In this document: one piece after another, positions 1 to 10,527 of the stretch | Layout of the letters: each line of letters opens with the position of its first letter | Position numbering within the stretch: the first letter of the stretch is position 1 | NCBI GenBank assembly: GCA_021234155.1 | Contig: JAJEKV010000124.1 | Location: 1,428,001 to 1,492,000 of the forward strand | Direction: 5' to 3' | Source of the DNA: Isoetes taiwanensis | Taxonomy: Eukaryota; Streptophyta; Lycopodiopsida; Isoetales; Isoetaceae | DNA: 64,000 bases | Program-made: the position numbers and the translations under genes | The notes under the pieces: model-generated | The model's input: only the letters and a program-made list of their open reading frames with translations | Told to the model about the DNA's origin: nothing | The model's database searches: none

Positions 1-53
1 CTAAAAAAAAAACTATGACATGGCATCATCTTAACCATTCGTTGGCTTGATCA

Positions 54-115
54 AATCTGGGCCGCCCAAATTAGGGCTGGGTCCAACACTTACACAATAA
101 CATTATAATAGAAGA
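54..115 (-). mobile_element. Helitron 5' terminus (minus strand), element runs off the left edge
   Basis: On the minus strand the terminus reads TCTTCTATTATAATGTT and follows an A at 116, matching the plant Helitron rule of insertion between A and T with a 5' TC. The inner part (GGGCGGCCCAGATTTGATC) is shared with the termini at 1523 and, less exactly, 34479 and 60147, so this is one Helitron family. The 3' end would lie before base 1 and cannot be seen. Confidence 0.5.
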
Positions 116-118
116 TTT

Positions 119-1037
119 GAATCAAACCGGCCATTTGCACATTTTAAACTGGTTGCTTACATGATGTGGCAACTGAGAGCACTCAAATTTGGAGAGAAAT
201 GCTGTTCCAAATCTTGCTAAATCACTAAAAGGCATATCAGCCTGGACTGCAATTGTATTGCCTCTGCACCAGACTGCAAAAAAATGGATGCGCAGATGCA
301 TCTTGAAAGCTGGCACTCCTATCATGTTAAGAAGTTTTCATGAGATGATCTTTATTGCGAATTATCATGGTTCTATCCTTGAATAGAAGACAGACCTGCA
401 GTACAATCCTGTCATGACCAAATTAACATTTTATGCCCTGGTAGTTTGGATGTTATATTGCGATGTTAGAGATGATCAATGAGCATACTCAAATAGAGAA
501 GTAGGAGTGCAGTAAAAGATCACATTTTATTGCAAACCATAAATACGTAGCTTCTTTGTGCCCGTTGTTTTTCACCAGTCAATACACCAGGTGTATCAAC
601 AAAAGTAACATGCTCTAACAACTGTCCAGAGAGATTCCTTTATGTAGCTTATTTGAATCAAACCGGCCATTTGCACATTTTAAACTGGTTGCTTAGAGGA
701 TGTGGCAACTGAGAGCACTCAAATTTGGAGAGAAATGTTGTTCCAAATCTTGCTAAATCACTAAAAGGCATATCACCGATCGCAATTGTATTGCCTCATG
801 CCGCATCGCAAAAAAATGGATCTTGCCAGATGTATCTTGAAAGCTGGCACTCCTATCATGTTAAGAAGTTTTCATGAGATCTTTATTGCGAATTATCATG
901 GTTTTATCCTTGAATAGAAGACAGACCTGCAGTACAATCCTGTCATGACCAAATTAACATTTTATGCCCTGGTAGTTCGGCTGTTATATTGCGATATTAG
1001 AGATGATCAATGAGCATACTCAAATAGAGAAGTAGGA
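119..1037. repeat. Direct repeat, about 390-bp unit at 119-509 and 656-1037
   Basis: The two units are nearly identical, starting AATCAAACCGGCCATTTGC and ending near CAAATAGAGAAGTAGGA. They are separated by about 146 bp of unrelated sequence at 510-655. The second unit differs by small indels, for example near 775. No convincing protein is encoded; short open frames on both strands are broken differently in the two copies. The pair lies between two Helitron 5' ends and is probably Helitron body sequence duplicated inside or between nested elements. Confidence 0.8.
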
Positions 1038-1404
1038 ATACGAATGTAATTTGAATCACTTACAACGTGAATGAGATGGACGGCGGAGCCATGCATTACC
1101 ACATGGCAAAACTATGGTAACATTTGAGCTTTGATCTCGTGCGAGCTGTGGTAGGCTCGTCCTTAGAACCTTGCCTTGCAAATTTCAAGACCAACCGTGG
1201 CCTATGCACAACCCCGTTCTGGCCCTGTCTTCCTTTAGATGCAAGCCATGCTTGCTTCGAGAACCCCTTGCGGCAAACTACGATTCGTCAAACCCGGCAA
1301 CTACGGTTCTTCAAGACAGCAACCACGCCTCTACATCGCCAGACACGGGAGGAGAGAGAAAAAAAGGGGAGACGGACGGAAGGCCACGATGATGCCACGT
1401 GTTT
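1038..1404. other. Spacer without recognisable gene
   Basis: This stretch contains overlapping short open frames (1124-1411) of low complexity. They show no family signature, and I do not annotate them as genes. Confidence 0.4.
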
Positions 1405-1523
1405 TGATTAAATCTTAGCCGCCCAATTTAGGGTTCGGTGCACTACTTACGGTATAACATTATAATATAAGACCCAATTTAGGGCTCGGTGCACTACTTA
1501 CGGTATAACATTATAATATAAGA
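1405..1523 (-). mobile_element. Tandem pair of Helitron 5' termini (minus strand)
   Basis: A 51-bp block (CCCAATTTAGGG ... ATTATAATATAAGA) occurs twice in tandem, ending at 1472 and 1523. On the minus strand each begins TCTTATATTATAATGTT. The outer copy is preceded by A (T at 1524 on the plus strand), as expected for a Helitron 5' end. The duplicated end could reflect nested insertion or terminal duplication. Confidence 0.5.
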
Positions 1524-2965
1524 TAAGTGGAATGTATGGAATGCATCATTTATTGCCCTTAGAAAGCTTATATATGAGTTTAGTTACACAATTTTAGTTC
1601 TATTTTTGTTCTGAATTCTGTGTCGAATCTTCTTTCATGAAAATTGAGATCAATGCGACTTATAGAGACTTCAAAAAATTATTGGATTATAGCTCTTAGA
1701 GTTGACAACTTATAGCCACAAGTCTTACGTCAAAACTTGCTATAATAAAGGAGAAACAATTCACAACCTCAAACAGCTTTTTTGAGCTAAATATGGTTTG
1801 ACGACTTCATATAATGTCATCTAATAGCAGCGACACATGAAAACATGCAAATCAATATGTTTTATAATAAAACATCAATTACTTTCAATTTTAGAAACGT
1901 TTGGACCCCTTTATGCTAGAAAGTTTAGAAAATGCAGTTCTGGCCTGGCGTAAAAACCGTTGAATTCTATAAGGTTTGGGCAATCACCACAACATATCAG
2001 TAAATCCATTGGTCCTGAAATTCTCCATAGCCATAAAGAATCAAGTGAAGATTCCAGAAGTGGTGGTATCTTATGAAATGGAAATTTCTCTTGTTAGATA
2101 TCTGGGTTTAAGTGGCAGAGGGTATGCTGGACCAATTCTGGTGGATGAACCCAGGATAGTTCCAGTAACAACTCTAGTGTTAAAAAAAGGAATTACCTCA
2201 TATTATGCTCCAAGTATTACATGTATCTCTGTTGTGTGACAAAGCAAGTTGTTCACATAGTAAGCCTTACCTGTGAATCAACATCCAACTAGTTTGTGTA
2301 TTGAATAACCTTGATTTGCTGTTAAGAACAGTATCCCATTATTCTCTAACTTTCTAGATACGGTGCTTTTGAATTCTCATTTCCTTATCTTTTGATTTTG
2401 TAAAACAAGTTGTTTTAATAGTCGCCATTTGCATCTGAGGCCTTATCGCATCTCCAAGCTAATGGGGTTTTCTTTGCAAGGTTGTCTTAGAGCTTGTGCC
2501 AGAAATATCTTTATCATCATGTATTGTGCGGTGCAACATTGAATCACTGGAATAAGAAATCATGTTTGGAAAGAGGATGAAGGAATAAGGAATTCAATCA
2601 AATGAGGAATTATAGGCGGTGCTATTTACTGCTTTGCCCTATCTAACATCGCTCGTATACGAGGTGGACCTAGTGGTATTGCAGGTTCTTTATCATCTTT
2701 CTAAAGAGTCAATGCATATGCACATATGTCTGACCACTGATCAGAATTTTTTTGCAATATGAGCATGGATTCACTGTTTTGCCATCTATTAAATTTTGGC
2801 CCAAATAGAGCTCTCTTGGCTTGTCCAAATTTGCTTATCTTGGCTAAACCACGGTTTTATAAAGATGGTAGATGATGGAGTTTGTTAGGAGGGGCTTAGC
2901 TGCTTTGATCAAATGCACCTGGTTGATGTGCTTCCCAATACTGCTACATCTATTTTCATATTAAA
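1524..2965. other. AT-rich stretch, no assignable gene
   Basis: An 87-codon open frame at 1976-2239 (plus) reads smoothly but matches no family I recognise and has no clear splice partners. The remainder is non-coding in appearance. Confidence 0.35.
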
Positions 2966-3360
2966 AGTTTGTGGCAATTGCAAAATAGGATTGCAGTAAG
3001 ATGCATTTTTGGCAGTGCCATGATCCATATGCATGCGAGATGTGTTTTAGTTGTAGAGGCACATGTCGTCATTGATGAGCTGAAATTCGAAAAATTATTT
3101 GTTGCAGGAGGTCCATCTATTTACATCCCAACTATTCCCTATTTTTGCTAGGTGTTTTTGTGAAGGAGCTATTTCTGGCACATATCATATCTTGGCAACT
3201 TATGTAGATGATGATGTGTAAGTCTGTCCAGTGAATTTGTTTAGTAGGGAAGGAACTTGGCAGTTGCAAAATAGGATTGCAGCAAGATGCATTTCTGGCA
3301 GTGCCATGATCCATATGCATGCGATATGTGTTTCACTTGTGGAGGCACATATTGTCATTG
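2966..3360. repeat. Repeat mosaic A-B-A': blocks 2966-3078, 3079-3245, 3246-3360
   Basis: Block A (GCAAAATAGGATTGCAG ... ATTGATGAG) recurs at 3246-3360 with about 90% identity. Block B (GAAATTCGAAAAA ... TTGTTTAGTAGG) recurs at 9132-9312. Flanks of one ancestral locus have therefore been duplicated and now bracket the insertions between 3.36 and 9.13 kb. No protein is recognisable in either block. Confidence 0.7.
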
Positions 3361-5095
3361 ATCCCATCGATCCGAGCCCTCGGATCGAATTTCTAGAGCG
3401 GGCAAAAAATGCATGTCTTGCATGCATGCATGCGGTGCATGCCTTCTCTGGTTGGGAGATCGCAATATTAGGCGAGGTTCTTCATCAACGTCTCATCGGC
3501 GCTTCCTCTTCTCTCTTAGCAGTACCTTATTCTCTATTCTTTGAAACCATGCATGGGAGGGGCTCTCCCTGCTTGGATGACCAATTTGGCGTTTCTTTCA
3601 TGCTGTGGCATGTCCTTTCTCGGCCTTGCCTCTTCTTTAGCCATAATCCTTTGATCTTCGTCCTCGATCCCGTTTTGATAAGGAAGTTCTTTTCTATTCG
3701 GGAGGTTTTTGTTGTTTTCATGCCCATTCTAGAATTCCATCGATCTGAGCCCTCGGATCGAGATTCTAGAGGGGGCGAGTATGCATGTCTCGCATGCATG
3801 CATTACATGCCTTCTCTGGTTGGGAGATCGCTATATTAGGCGAGGTTCTTCATCAACGTCTCATCGGCGCTTCCTCTTCTCTATCAGCAATACCTTATTC
3901 TCTATTCTTTGAAACCCACCCTCCTCCCCGTAATTGTTTAATGTATTTGTCGCCTGGCACGCGTGACCAGCCCCTCTATTTGAAGAGGGTTAGCAGGCGG
4001 CAGCAGCAGTAGCTTCGACTTCTCCATTTGTGGGTTTTTTGGGAGCGAATTCTCAGTCTTACGTTTGTCCAAGCCCCTTGCCGAAGGCTTATCACTAGGG
4101 TTTTTCCTTGAAAACCCGAAAGGGTGGGTTTTCTTAATCCCGGTGATAAGCTCTCGGCAGGTACACAGATCAAACATCTATTACCATTGTATTTCATGGG
4201 GTCCAAGTTTCAAAATAAAAGTCAAGGACGTGTTACTATTCAAACTTAAGTCAAATATAATGCTATTGAGGATCAAAATATATGTAGAAGTTATAAAATG
4301 TACCTTTTATTGACATATTACACAAGTACCCAGTACCCAGTCCTGGGTACCATTTTAGGTACTTTTTTGGTCACTAAATAATACTTTTTAAGGGACACCC
4401 TAACATGCTTTTACCCGTCAATCCAAGCAGGGAGAATAAGGTACTGCTAGAAGTACCTTATTCTCTATTCTTTGAAACCATGCAGGGGAGGGGCTTCTCC
4501 CTGCTTGGATTGACCAATTAGGCATTTCTTTCATGCTGTGGCATGTCCTTTCTCGGCCTTGCCTCTTCTTTAGCCATAATCCTTTGACCTTCGTCCTCGA
4601 TCCCGTTTTGATAAGGAAGTTCTCTTTGGGGAGGTTTTTGTCGTTTGCGAGTCCCATTCTAGAATCCCATCGATCCGAGCCCTCGGATCGAAATTCTAGA
4701 GGGGGCGAGCATGCATGTCTTGCATGCATGCATGCATGCGGTTCATGCCTTCTCTGGTTGGGACGCTATATTAGGCTCGTCTCTCTCAGCATTACCTTAT
4801 TCTCTATTCTTTGAAACCCATCCCCCTAATTGTTTAATGTATTTGTCGCCTGGCACGCGTGACCAGCCCCTCTATTTGAAGAGGTTTTTGTTTTGTTGTC
4901 ACGTGGCGCGCTTGATCAGCCCCTCCACTTTGGGAGGTTTGTTTTGTCACATTTGTTCTAGTGTTGGTGATGTGCAGGTATAGGTTGGCAAGTGGCAGCA
5001 GCTTCGACTTCTCCATTTGTGGGTTTTGGGAGCAAATTCTCAGCCTTATGTTTTTCCAAGCCCCTTGCCGAAGGCTTATCACTAGGGTTTTTCCT
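3361..5095. repeat. Repeated TE terminal units with a 10-bp-stem palindrome and CATG-rich tract
   Basis: A unit containing the hairpin TCGATCCGAGCCCTCGGATC (3367), a GCATGCATGCATG tract, and the run CTTCTCTGGTTGGGA then TATTAGGC then CCTTATTCTCTATTCTTTG occurs around 3361-3540, 3738-3910 and 4666-4830. A second block (CATGCTGTGGCATGTCC ... GTTTTGATAAGGAAGTTC) occurs at 3598 and 4531. The unit ends in a stem-loop whose arms are GCTTATCACTAGGG (4087) and CCGGTGATAAGC (4140). The same stem-loop is split by the LINE insertion, with its left arm at about 5074 and its right arm at about 8919. No ORF is supported. Confidence 0.6.
4213..4416 (-). mobile_element. Truncated MITE, same family as 10176-10496
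   Basis: On the minus strand this begins GGGTAAAAGCATGTTAGGGT, the terminal inverted repeat of the intact MITE at 10.2 kb, and follows that element for about 200 bp, including the CCCAGGACTGGGTACTGGG palindrome. The other end is missing and is joined directly to the repeat unit ending CATGGGGTCCAAGTTT. Confidence 0.75.
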
Positions 5096-5111
5096 GTTGA
5101 AGGGGACATCA

Positions 5112-5450
5112 ATATATTTGGACACAGATCTTACTCCAGTGCAACAAAAGGAGAGACGAGAGGAGTTCACAAAAATCAGACAAGTCAGACAGGCAGGGGG
5201 ATCGACAGGCTTGGTTAATGGCAAGATGAAGGTGTTTGTACCTCCGTGGCCAACAGTAGCAGAGGCAGCGGCGATGGGGCCAGGGACATCTAGACCTTTC
5301 ACCTCCGAGACGGCAAACCAGATGCAACAGCCAGGACCCAATGCTCGGGCACCACCTGGAACGGCCCCTGCAACCTCCTCGGGAGCTGGTAGGACAACCA
5401 CCACAGGCAGCATAGGGACAGTGTCTCCGACTTGTATCATGGAACTGTAG
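5112..5450 (+). pseudogene. LINE N-terminal (ORF1-like or pre-endonuclease) segment
   Basis: The open frame includes DLTPVQQKERREEFTKIRQV followed by GLVNGKMKVF, a pattern of charged residues then a short 'dGkl' strand that resembles the segment ahead of the endonuclease in several plant LINEs. A Pro/Ala/Thr-rich tail follows. It is joined to the endonuclease frame by a stop and frame change near 5450. The LINE context is clear; the exact role of this segment is inferred. Confidence 0.45.
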
Positions 5451-6263
5451 GGGATTCCCCTGGAAGAAGGGCAGCGGCCTTGTTGGGATCGCTACAGGTA
5501 TGGACATCATCTTCTTGCAAGAGACATGGGAATATCCCGGGCATCGCCTACCTGGGACATCCCCGAGATACCGGTGCTTCGCTCGCTAATGCGCGCCATG
5601 GCAAGCGAGGATATGGAGGGGTGGCATGCTACTTCAAAGATGCTATAGCAGCCACGGTCTCGCTCCACAAGGCTGACAGACTTAACCGCTACCTGTGGGT
5701 GAGAGTACTGGAGCCTCAGCATCGTCCATTATTTATTGCATGCTGTTATATACCCCATGCAGCCTCTAAGTTCTACCAGGTCCAGGAGGCAGACACGGAT
5801 GTACAAATGCCTTATAGAGATCTGTATGATGACATAGAGCAATATCGCCAGCAAGGGCATGTGCTCTTGTTAGGAGATTTCAATGCCCGCATCTTAAATG
5901 CGCAATCGGTTACCTTCGTGGGGAGGCCGATTCGACCCACTCGGCGAAAAATTTGCACCCCAACATGCCGGGCGGTCTCAAGATACTGTCCACCAACGCT
6001 TTGGAAGGGAGTTGGTTCAACTCTGTCGGTCTTTGACATGGTAGTGTGCAATGGTATGATCGGATGGCGCAATCGTGGGGGTTTTACTTGCAAGAGCGAT
6101 AGACATGATGGTGGAGCTAAGCGTGGTAGACTATCTCCTTGCTCCGATGGTAGGACTTGACATGATCAGCGAGCTCTCAATTGGCACACGAACAGGAGAT
6201 GAGGAGGCTTTGTGGGACCACTATCCACTTTATGTCACTTTGGATTGGGAGCACTTTCGGTAA
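5432..6263 (+). pseudogene. LINE endonuclease/exonuclease/phosphatase-type domain
   Basis: The frame 5432-6160 shows the family pattern: HGKRGYGGVACYF, then a YIPH segment, then HVLLLGDFNAR (the GDFN motif near 5870-5890 is the metal-binding DFN of apurinic-type endonucleases). A frame change near 6080 leads into YLLAPMVGLDMISE and then DHYPLYVTL, which stands where the SDH motif normally ends the domain; here the Ser is replaced (WDHYP). The domain would nick target DNA to prime reverse transcription. Frameshifts and the altered final motif make it inactive here. Confidence 0.75.
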
Positions 6264-6433
6264 GCGCCAATCACAGTAGAAACCATCGGGGGTTGAGATA
6301 CACCCCCTTCACCGAAAGCAAGCGGAATATGAGTCTGCGTGTTGGAACGTGAACTGCAGGGATTGATGCCCTTTGCACGTTACATGATAGGTGGGAGTGG
6401 CTTGTAACGCCTTACTCACGGCCAGCCTAGTGC

Positions 6434-7826
6434 ATGCTTTGCGGCCGAGGGATCGCCGCGAATGGACACCGCTTGCTTTCCCTCGGAATCCCCGGGTTTG
6501 ACGCTGAGTGCAAGGCTCTAAAGACCCAACTGCGCCTCGTCTCAGATCCACAGCTGCGGCAGCAGGCCATTCAGGACTATAGAGCATTCTTGAAATCCAA
6601 AAAGCATGCGTACATTGCAGACCATCAGCAGCGCATGTTTGATTTGTTGATGACCGAGCCGAAAGCCTTCTGGCGTAGGGTGTTGTAGGTAATATTACCA
6701 TAGACCAGTGGATGCATCGCTTGGAGGAGTTGTATGATCCCCCAGGAGCAGCTGCTGGGGTTCCAGATCAGGTAGGAGAAATGCTGCAGCTCACGGAGGA
6801 AGACATCCAACAGGGCCTTAGACACCTGGCTAATGGCAAAGCGAAGGACTTGCAGGGACTTCAAGCCGAGTTATTGAAATGGGGTGGGCCAGCTTTGCTA
6901 GGGCCTCTGACAGCGATCATTAACCAGGCCATAAGGGAGGGCCTCCCGGGGGAGTGGATGGTTAGCAAGGTCACCCCAATTCATAAGACAGGTAATAGGG
7001 ATGATTCGGCGAACTATCGCATGATCATGGTGAGCCCACTACTCGCAAAGCTTTTAGCAGGTGTGGTGGAGAAGAAGTTAACTTAGTGGGCTGAGGAAGG
7101 AAGAGTGCGTCTGATTGGCGAGGCCAAGAGGGTTTAAATACCCCACTCCACAATGGACCATATATTCACTCTCGGAATCCTTATGGAAGCTACTACAATG
7201 CGCTTGTGGCGTGACTCTTCTTTGTTTAAGTAGATTTCAAGGCGGCATATAATCTGATCCCTCCCTCGGGACTGTTGTGGCATTTCGCGGTATTGCATGC
7301 CCCACATGACTTACAAAATGTCATCTATAGACTCTATGATGGGATATATGCTGCATTGCCTGCATCAGATCAGCGAGTTGCTAGCACCATAGGGGTTAAA
7401 CAGGGATGTCCGTTATCTCCAACGCTCTTTGGTCTCTACATTGACAAGTTGGAGACCTGGATGCAAGAACATGGGGGCGGTGGCCCGCAGCTACCAGAGG
7501 CATACAGTATAAGGCAATTGCTCTATGCAGACGATGTAGACTTGCTATCCCATACAGCCAGGAGTATGCAGCAGCATTTGGACGCTCTTAGTGGGTTCTG
7601 TGACACAACAGGAATGACGGTGAACCTGCAGAAAACTAAGCTCCTGGCAGTCCTCTCCTCGCAGCATGATATCCCAGATCTCTATTACAGAGGACAGAAG
7701 GTGGATGTTGTAAGGACCTTCAAGTATCTGGGAATCGACTTTTGCGCTAGCATGTTATGGGATGACTGTGTGGAAAGAGGCAGGCATTGTGGGATGGAAA
7801 GCCCTCAGTGCTGCTATGCGCAATAG
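6434..7826 (+). pseudogene. LINE reverse transcriptase, broken into frames
   Basis: Fragments in order: a linker helix region (6434-6688, ending AFWRRVL); fingers (6712-7086) with NGKAKDLQGLQAELLKW, VTPIHKTGN and NYRMIMVSPLLAKLL; a damaged stretch 7087-7274 with stops; then palm (7275-7826) with GVKQGCPLSPTLF and the catalytic YADDVDLL (codons at 7524-7547), followed by TVNLQKTKLL and FKYLGIDF (thumb entry). These are the standard LINE RT blocks. At least three frame breaks and several stops show that the copy cannot make an enzyme. Confidence 0.85.
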
Positions 7827-7939
7827 CCGCTTCTGAGAATAGACCTATGTGACTGGGCACGTAGAGCACACCTGTTCAGACCTGTATGGGGTAGAGGTCT
7901 GGCGTCCAGCAATTAGCAAGAACACCTGGGATAAGCTAG

Positions 7940-8696
7940 AGAGGGTGTAGAAGGCCTTCTTAACATACAGTCTAGGTATCAAGGACACGGTGCCTTATCA
8001 GATTTTGCTATATGAGACTGGGTTCTGGCCCTGCAACATTCCGCTATCTGCTGCAGACATCTTACATATTTCCACAAGGTCACCAAAGATGGATGCACAA
8101 CGTCTTCCCCGAGGGCTTTGTTATTGGCCCAAGAGCGAACGATTGAAGAGGGTATGGCGGGGAGCACTTGTCGGGGTGGTTCGCAACATGGTCTATAGGC
8201 GCCAACAGATTGTGGCTATGCCTGATGCCCGTGGGCGGTCGCACACCGAATGAGCGCTCTGCCACCACTCTGTGGGATGCAGCCACTCGTGCAAAGCCTA
8301 AAACAGAGCACTACCACACGCAAGTTAATCCAACACTGGAACATGGCCCACACCAGTACTTGAAGGCGCATATATCTATGAAGAAACGGAGAGCTATTGC
8401 CTCCGTGAGGACGGGTCCCATCATCTCGAATTGAAACAGTCGTTGGACTACGATGGAGGGCGAGAATCCCCAAGATGAGAGAATATGCCCCGGTGTTGCC
8501 ACATGCGACATGAGGGATGAGCACCATGCTCTGCAAGAGTGTCCGGCATATACGCATATCCGAGCAACACATGCTGATCTTAGATGCTCTGCGGTACCGC
8601 TGCATCAATTGCAAGCATCGCCAATGGTTGCATGTCTTGCATCCTACATTTTGCAAGTCTCTACCGTTAGAGAATCCCTTACAGGACAAGGGATCT
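7940..8696 (+). pseudogene. LINE C-terminal Cys/His segment
   Basis: Frames at 7940-8700 carry the post-RT region (TVPYQILLYETGFWP, shared with the minus-strand LINE at 49.8 kb as TVPYQILLQETGFLP). They end with a putative zinc-binding stretch, CPGVATCDMRDEHHALQEC, at about 8489-8545, as in many LINEs with a terminal C-C-H-C. The frame is broken by stops. The match to the second LINE in this window supports the assignment. Confidence 0.6.
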
Positions 8697-8882
8697 GAGA
8701 GCCTACTACCAGGGTTTTTCCTCCCATGTGGGGGTTTTTTCATCCCAGTAGTAGGGACACATTGTATAGTAGCATCTGTCTTTTTGGTGTGGTTTTGTCT
8801 GCATTGTGTACTGCATGTACCGTCTCATAGGTCAAGTTTGGCCTCCGCGGACGTTAAAATATACTTCCTTCCTTCCTTCCTT

Positions 8883-9312
8883 CTTAAAAACCCGAAAGGG
8901 CATGGTTTTTTAATCCCGGTGATAAGCTTTTGGCAGGTACACAAATCAAACATCTATTAACATTGTATTTCATGGGGTCCAAGTTGTATAATTGGACATT
9001 CCTTTTATTTTTCTCCGTGGGTAGTTCGCATATGTGCGGCTATCCACTATCCACCATCGTAGAAAATCTGCTGAGATGAATGAGAAGCCTATAGGTTTTT
9101 GTCGTTTTCATTTGAGCCCCATTCTAGAATGAGGTGAAATTCGAAAAAATGTTTGTTGCAGGAGATCCATCTATTTACATTTCGCAACTATTCCCTGTTT
9201 TTGCTAGGTGTTTTTGTGAAGAAGCTATTTCTGGCACGTATCATATCTTGGCAGCTTATGTAGTATTTCAAGCGATGATGATGTGTAAGTCTGTCCAATG
9301 AATTTGTTTAGT
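8883..9312. repeat. Right-hand remainder of the repeat split by the LINE, then block B'
   Basis: 8886-8985 repeats 4111-4212 (AACCCGAAAGGG, then CGGTGATAAGC, then CATTGTATTTCATGGGGTCC). 9132-9312 repeats block B of 3079-3245. This shows what lay next to the LINE before it inserted. Confidence 0.65.
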
Positions 9313-10175
9313 AGGCTATCTAGCATGTTCACAATGCTTTTTTATTGTAAAGCGGGGCGACTTATAAGGTTATTCTTCTTTACCAAGTTGGGAGCGTATG
9401 GCATATAGGTAGTTTCTCATGGTTGCACCTTATGTCTGGTGTGAGAAGCTGGAAGGAGCCTGGGTTATACTTGACAAAAAAACCTGGTAGGGTTATAGCT
9501 TGAAGGCTTTATATTTGCGTGCAATTATGCTGGCAAACAGATGTGTCAACTTTGCAGGTTCCCAAGCTCCTCTGCAACAGGATATTGCCATCAATATTTA
9601 GAGTGATGTATTTTTCCTGTAGCATTAGCATGTGTTGCAAAAGATACCTTTATGAGAAGTCTAGTTTGTATATACACATGAAGGCATAATTTCAACTTGT
9701 GATATAGCACAAGACTCTGCAAAAATATGGTGTAGACTAGCAAATATGTGTAAATAGTTAACAATTTATTTTCTATTAACGAAGTACGCACCTGATATGG
9801 TACTCAATAATGGCATCAAAAAAGCTTTTTACAGTTTGATAATTTATTTAATTCCCTAGTAGAAATTTAGAGCAGGCATATGACTAGGTTCAGCACCCGC
9901 TAGGTTGAGAAGTATCTGCAGATGCAGGTTTATAATATTTGGTTGCTTTGAAGTTAGAAAAATGAAGATTGTCAAGCAGAAATTATGCCACTCATATATA
10001 CAAAGCAGACATGCATTTATTAGTTCTGTCGCTCAAATATGCAAAGCGGATATGCATTTGTTACTTCTATTTTATGCCAAAGTTGTCACGGCCTCCCATA
10101 TTAAATATAATAATTACCAGCGCTAGTGAAAAGTGAAATGTGACTCATGATGGATGGACCATGAATATAATAAAT
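9313..10175. other. No gene seen
   Basis: AT-rich DNA with short open frames on both strands and no family signature. If an ETF-alpha N-terminal half was once here, I cannot detect it. Confidence 0.4.
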
Positions 10176-10496
10176 GGGTAAAAGCATGTTAGGGTGTCCC
10201 TTAAAAAGTATTATTTAGTGACCAAAAAAGTACCTAAAAAAGTACCCAGGACTGGGTACTGGGTACGCATGTAATATCTCAATAAAATTTACATTTTAAA
10301 ACTTTTATATATATTTTGGTCTTCAGTAGCATTATCTTTATCATAACTTTGAATATTAATGCGTCCTTGACTTTTATTTTGGAGCTTTGTATTAGTTTAA
10401 ATGAAAATAAAAATGAGAAAGTACTCAGTTCTGAAGTACCTAGTGTATGTACTTTTGCAGGTTCCAAAAGTGGTACACCCTAACATGCTTTTACCC
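10176..10496. mobile_element. Intact MITE, 321 bp
   Basis: The terminal inverted repeats are GGGTAAAAGCATGTTAGGGT at the left and its exact complement, ACCCTAACATGCTTTTACCC, at the right. The flanks share AAAT on both sides (10172-10175 and 10497-10500), a possible target duplication, though a shorter one inside it cannot be excluded. The interior holds a CCAGGACTGGGTACTGGG palindrome. There is no ORF of its own. A truncated inverse copy lies at 4213-4416. Confidence 0.85.
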
Positions 10497-10527
10497 AAAT
10501 ATAACAACAACTTGTGAACTTTTATGT

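Larger units (their letters stand above)
5096..8885 (+). mobile_element. LINE retrotransposon, decayed, nested in another repeat
   Basis: The element runs from the break in the GGGTTTTTCCT repeat arm (5095) to a (TTCC)n tail at 8869-8884, after which the host repeat resumes with AAAACCCGAAAGGG. Read in order, its fragments encode a basic N-terminal segment (about 5110-5450), an endonuclease, a linker, a reverse transcriptase and a C-terminal Cys/His segment. The 3' UTR block GGTCAAGTTTGGCCTCC just before the tail is shared with LINE ends at 59.6 kb and, on the minus strand, 49.0 kb. No clean target duplication is visible. Confidence 0.85.

Noticed and set aside
115-1523. The two minus-strand Helitron 5' ends as the borders of one element
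   Set aside because: Both are 5' ends in the same orientation; an element needs one 5' and one 3' end.
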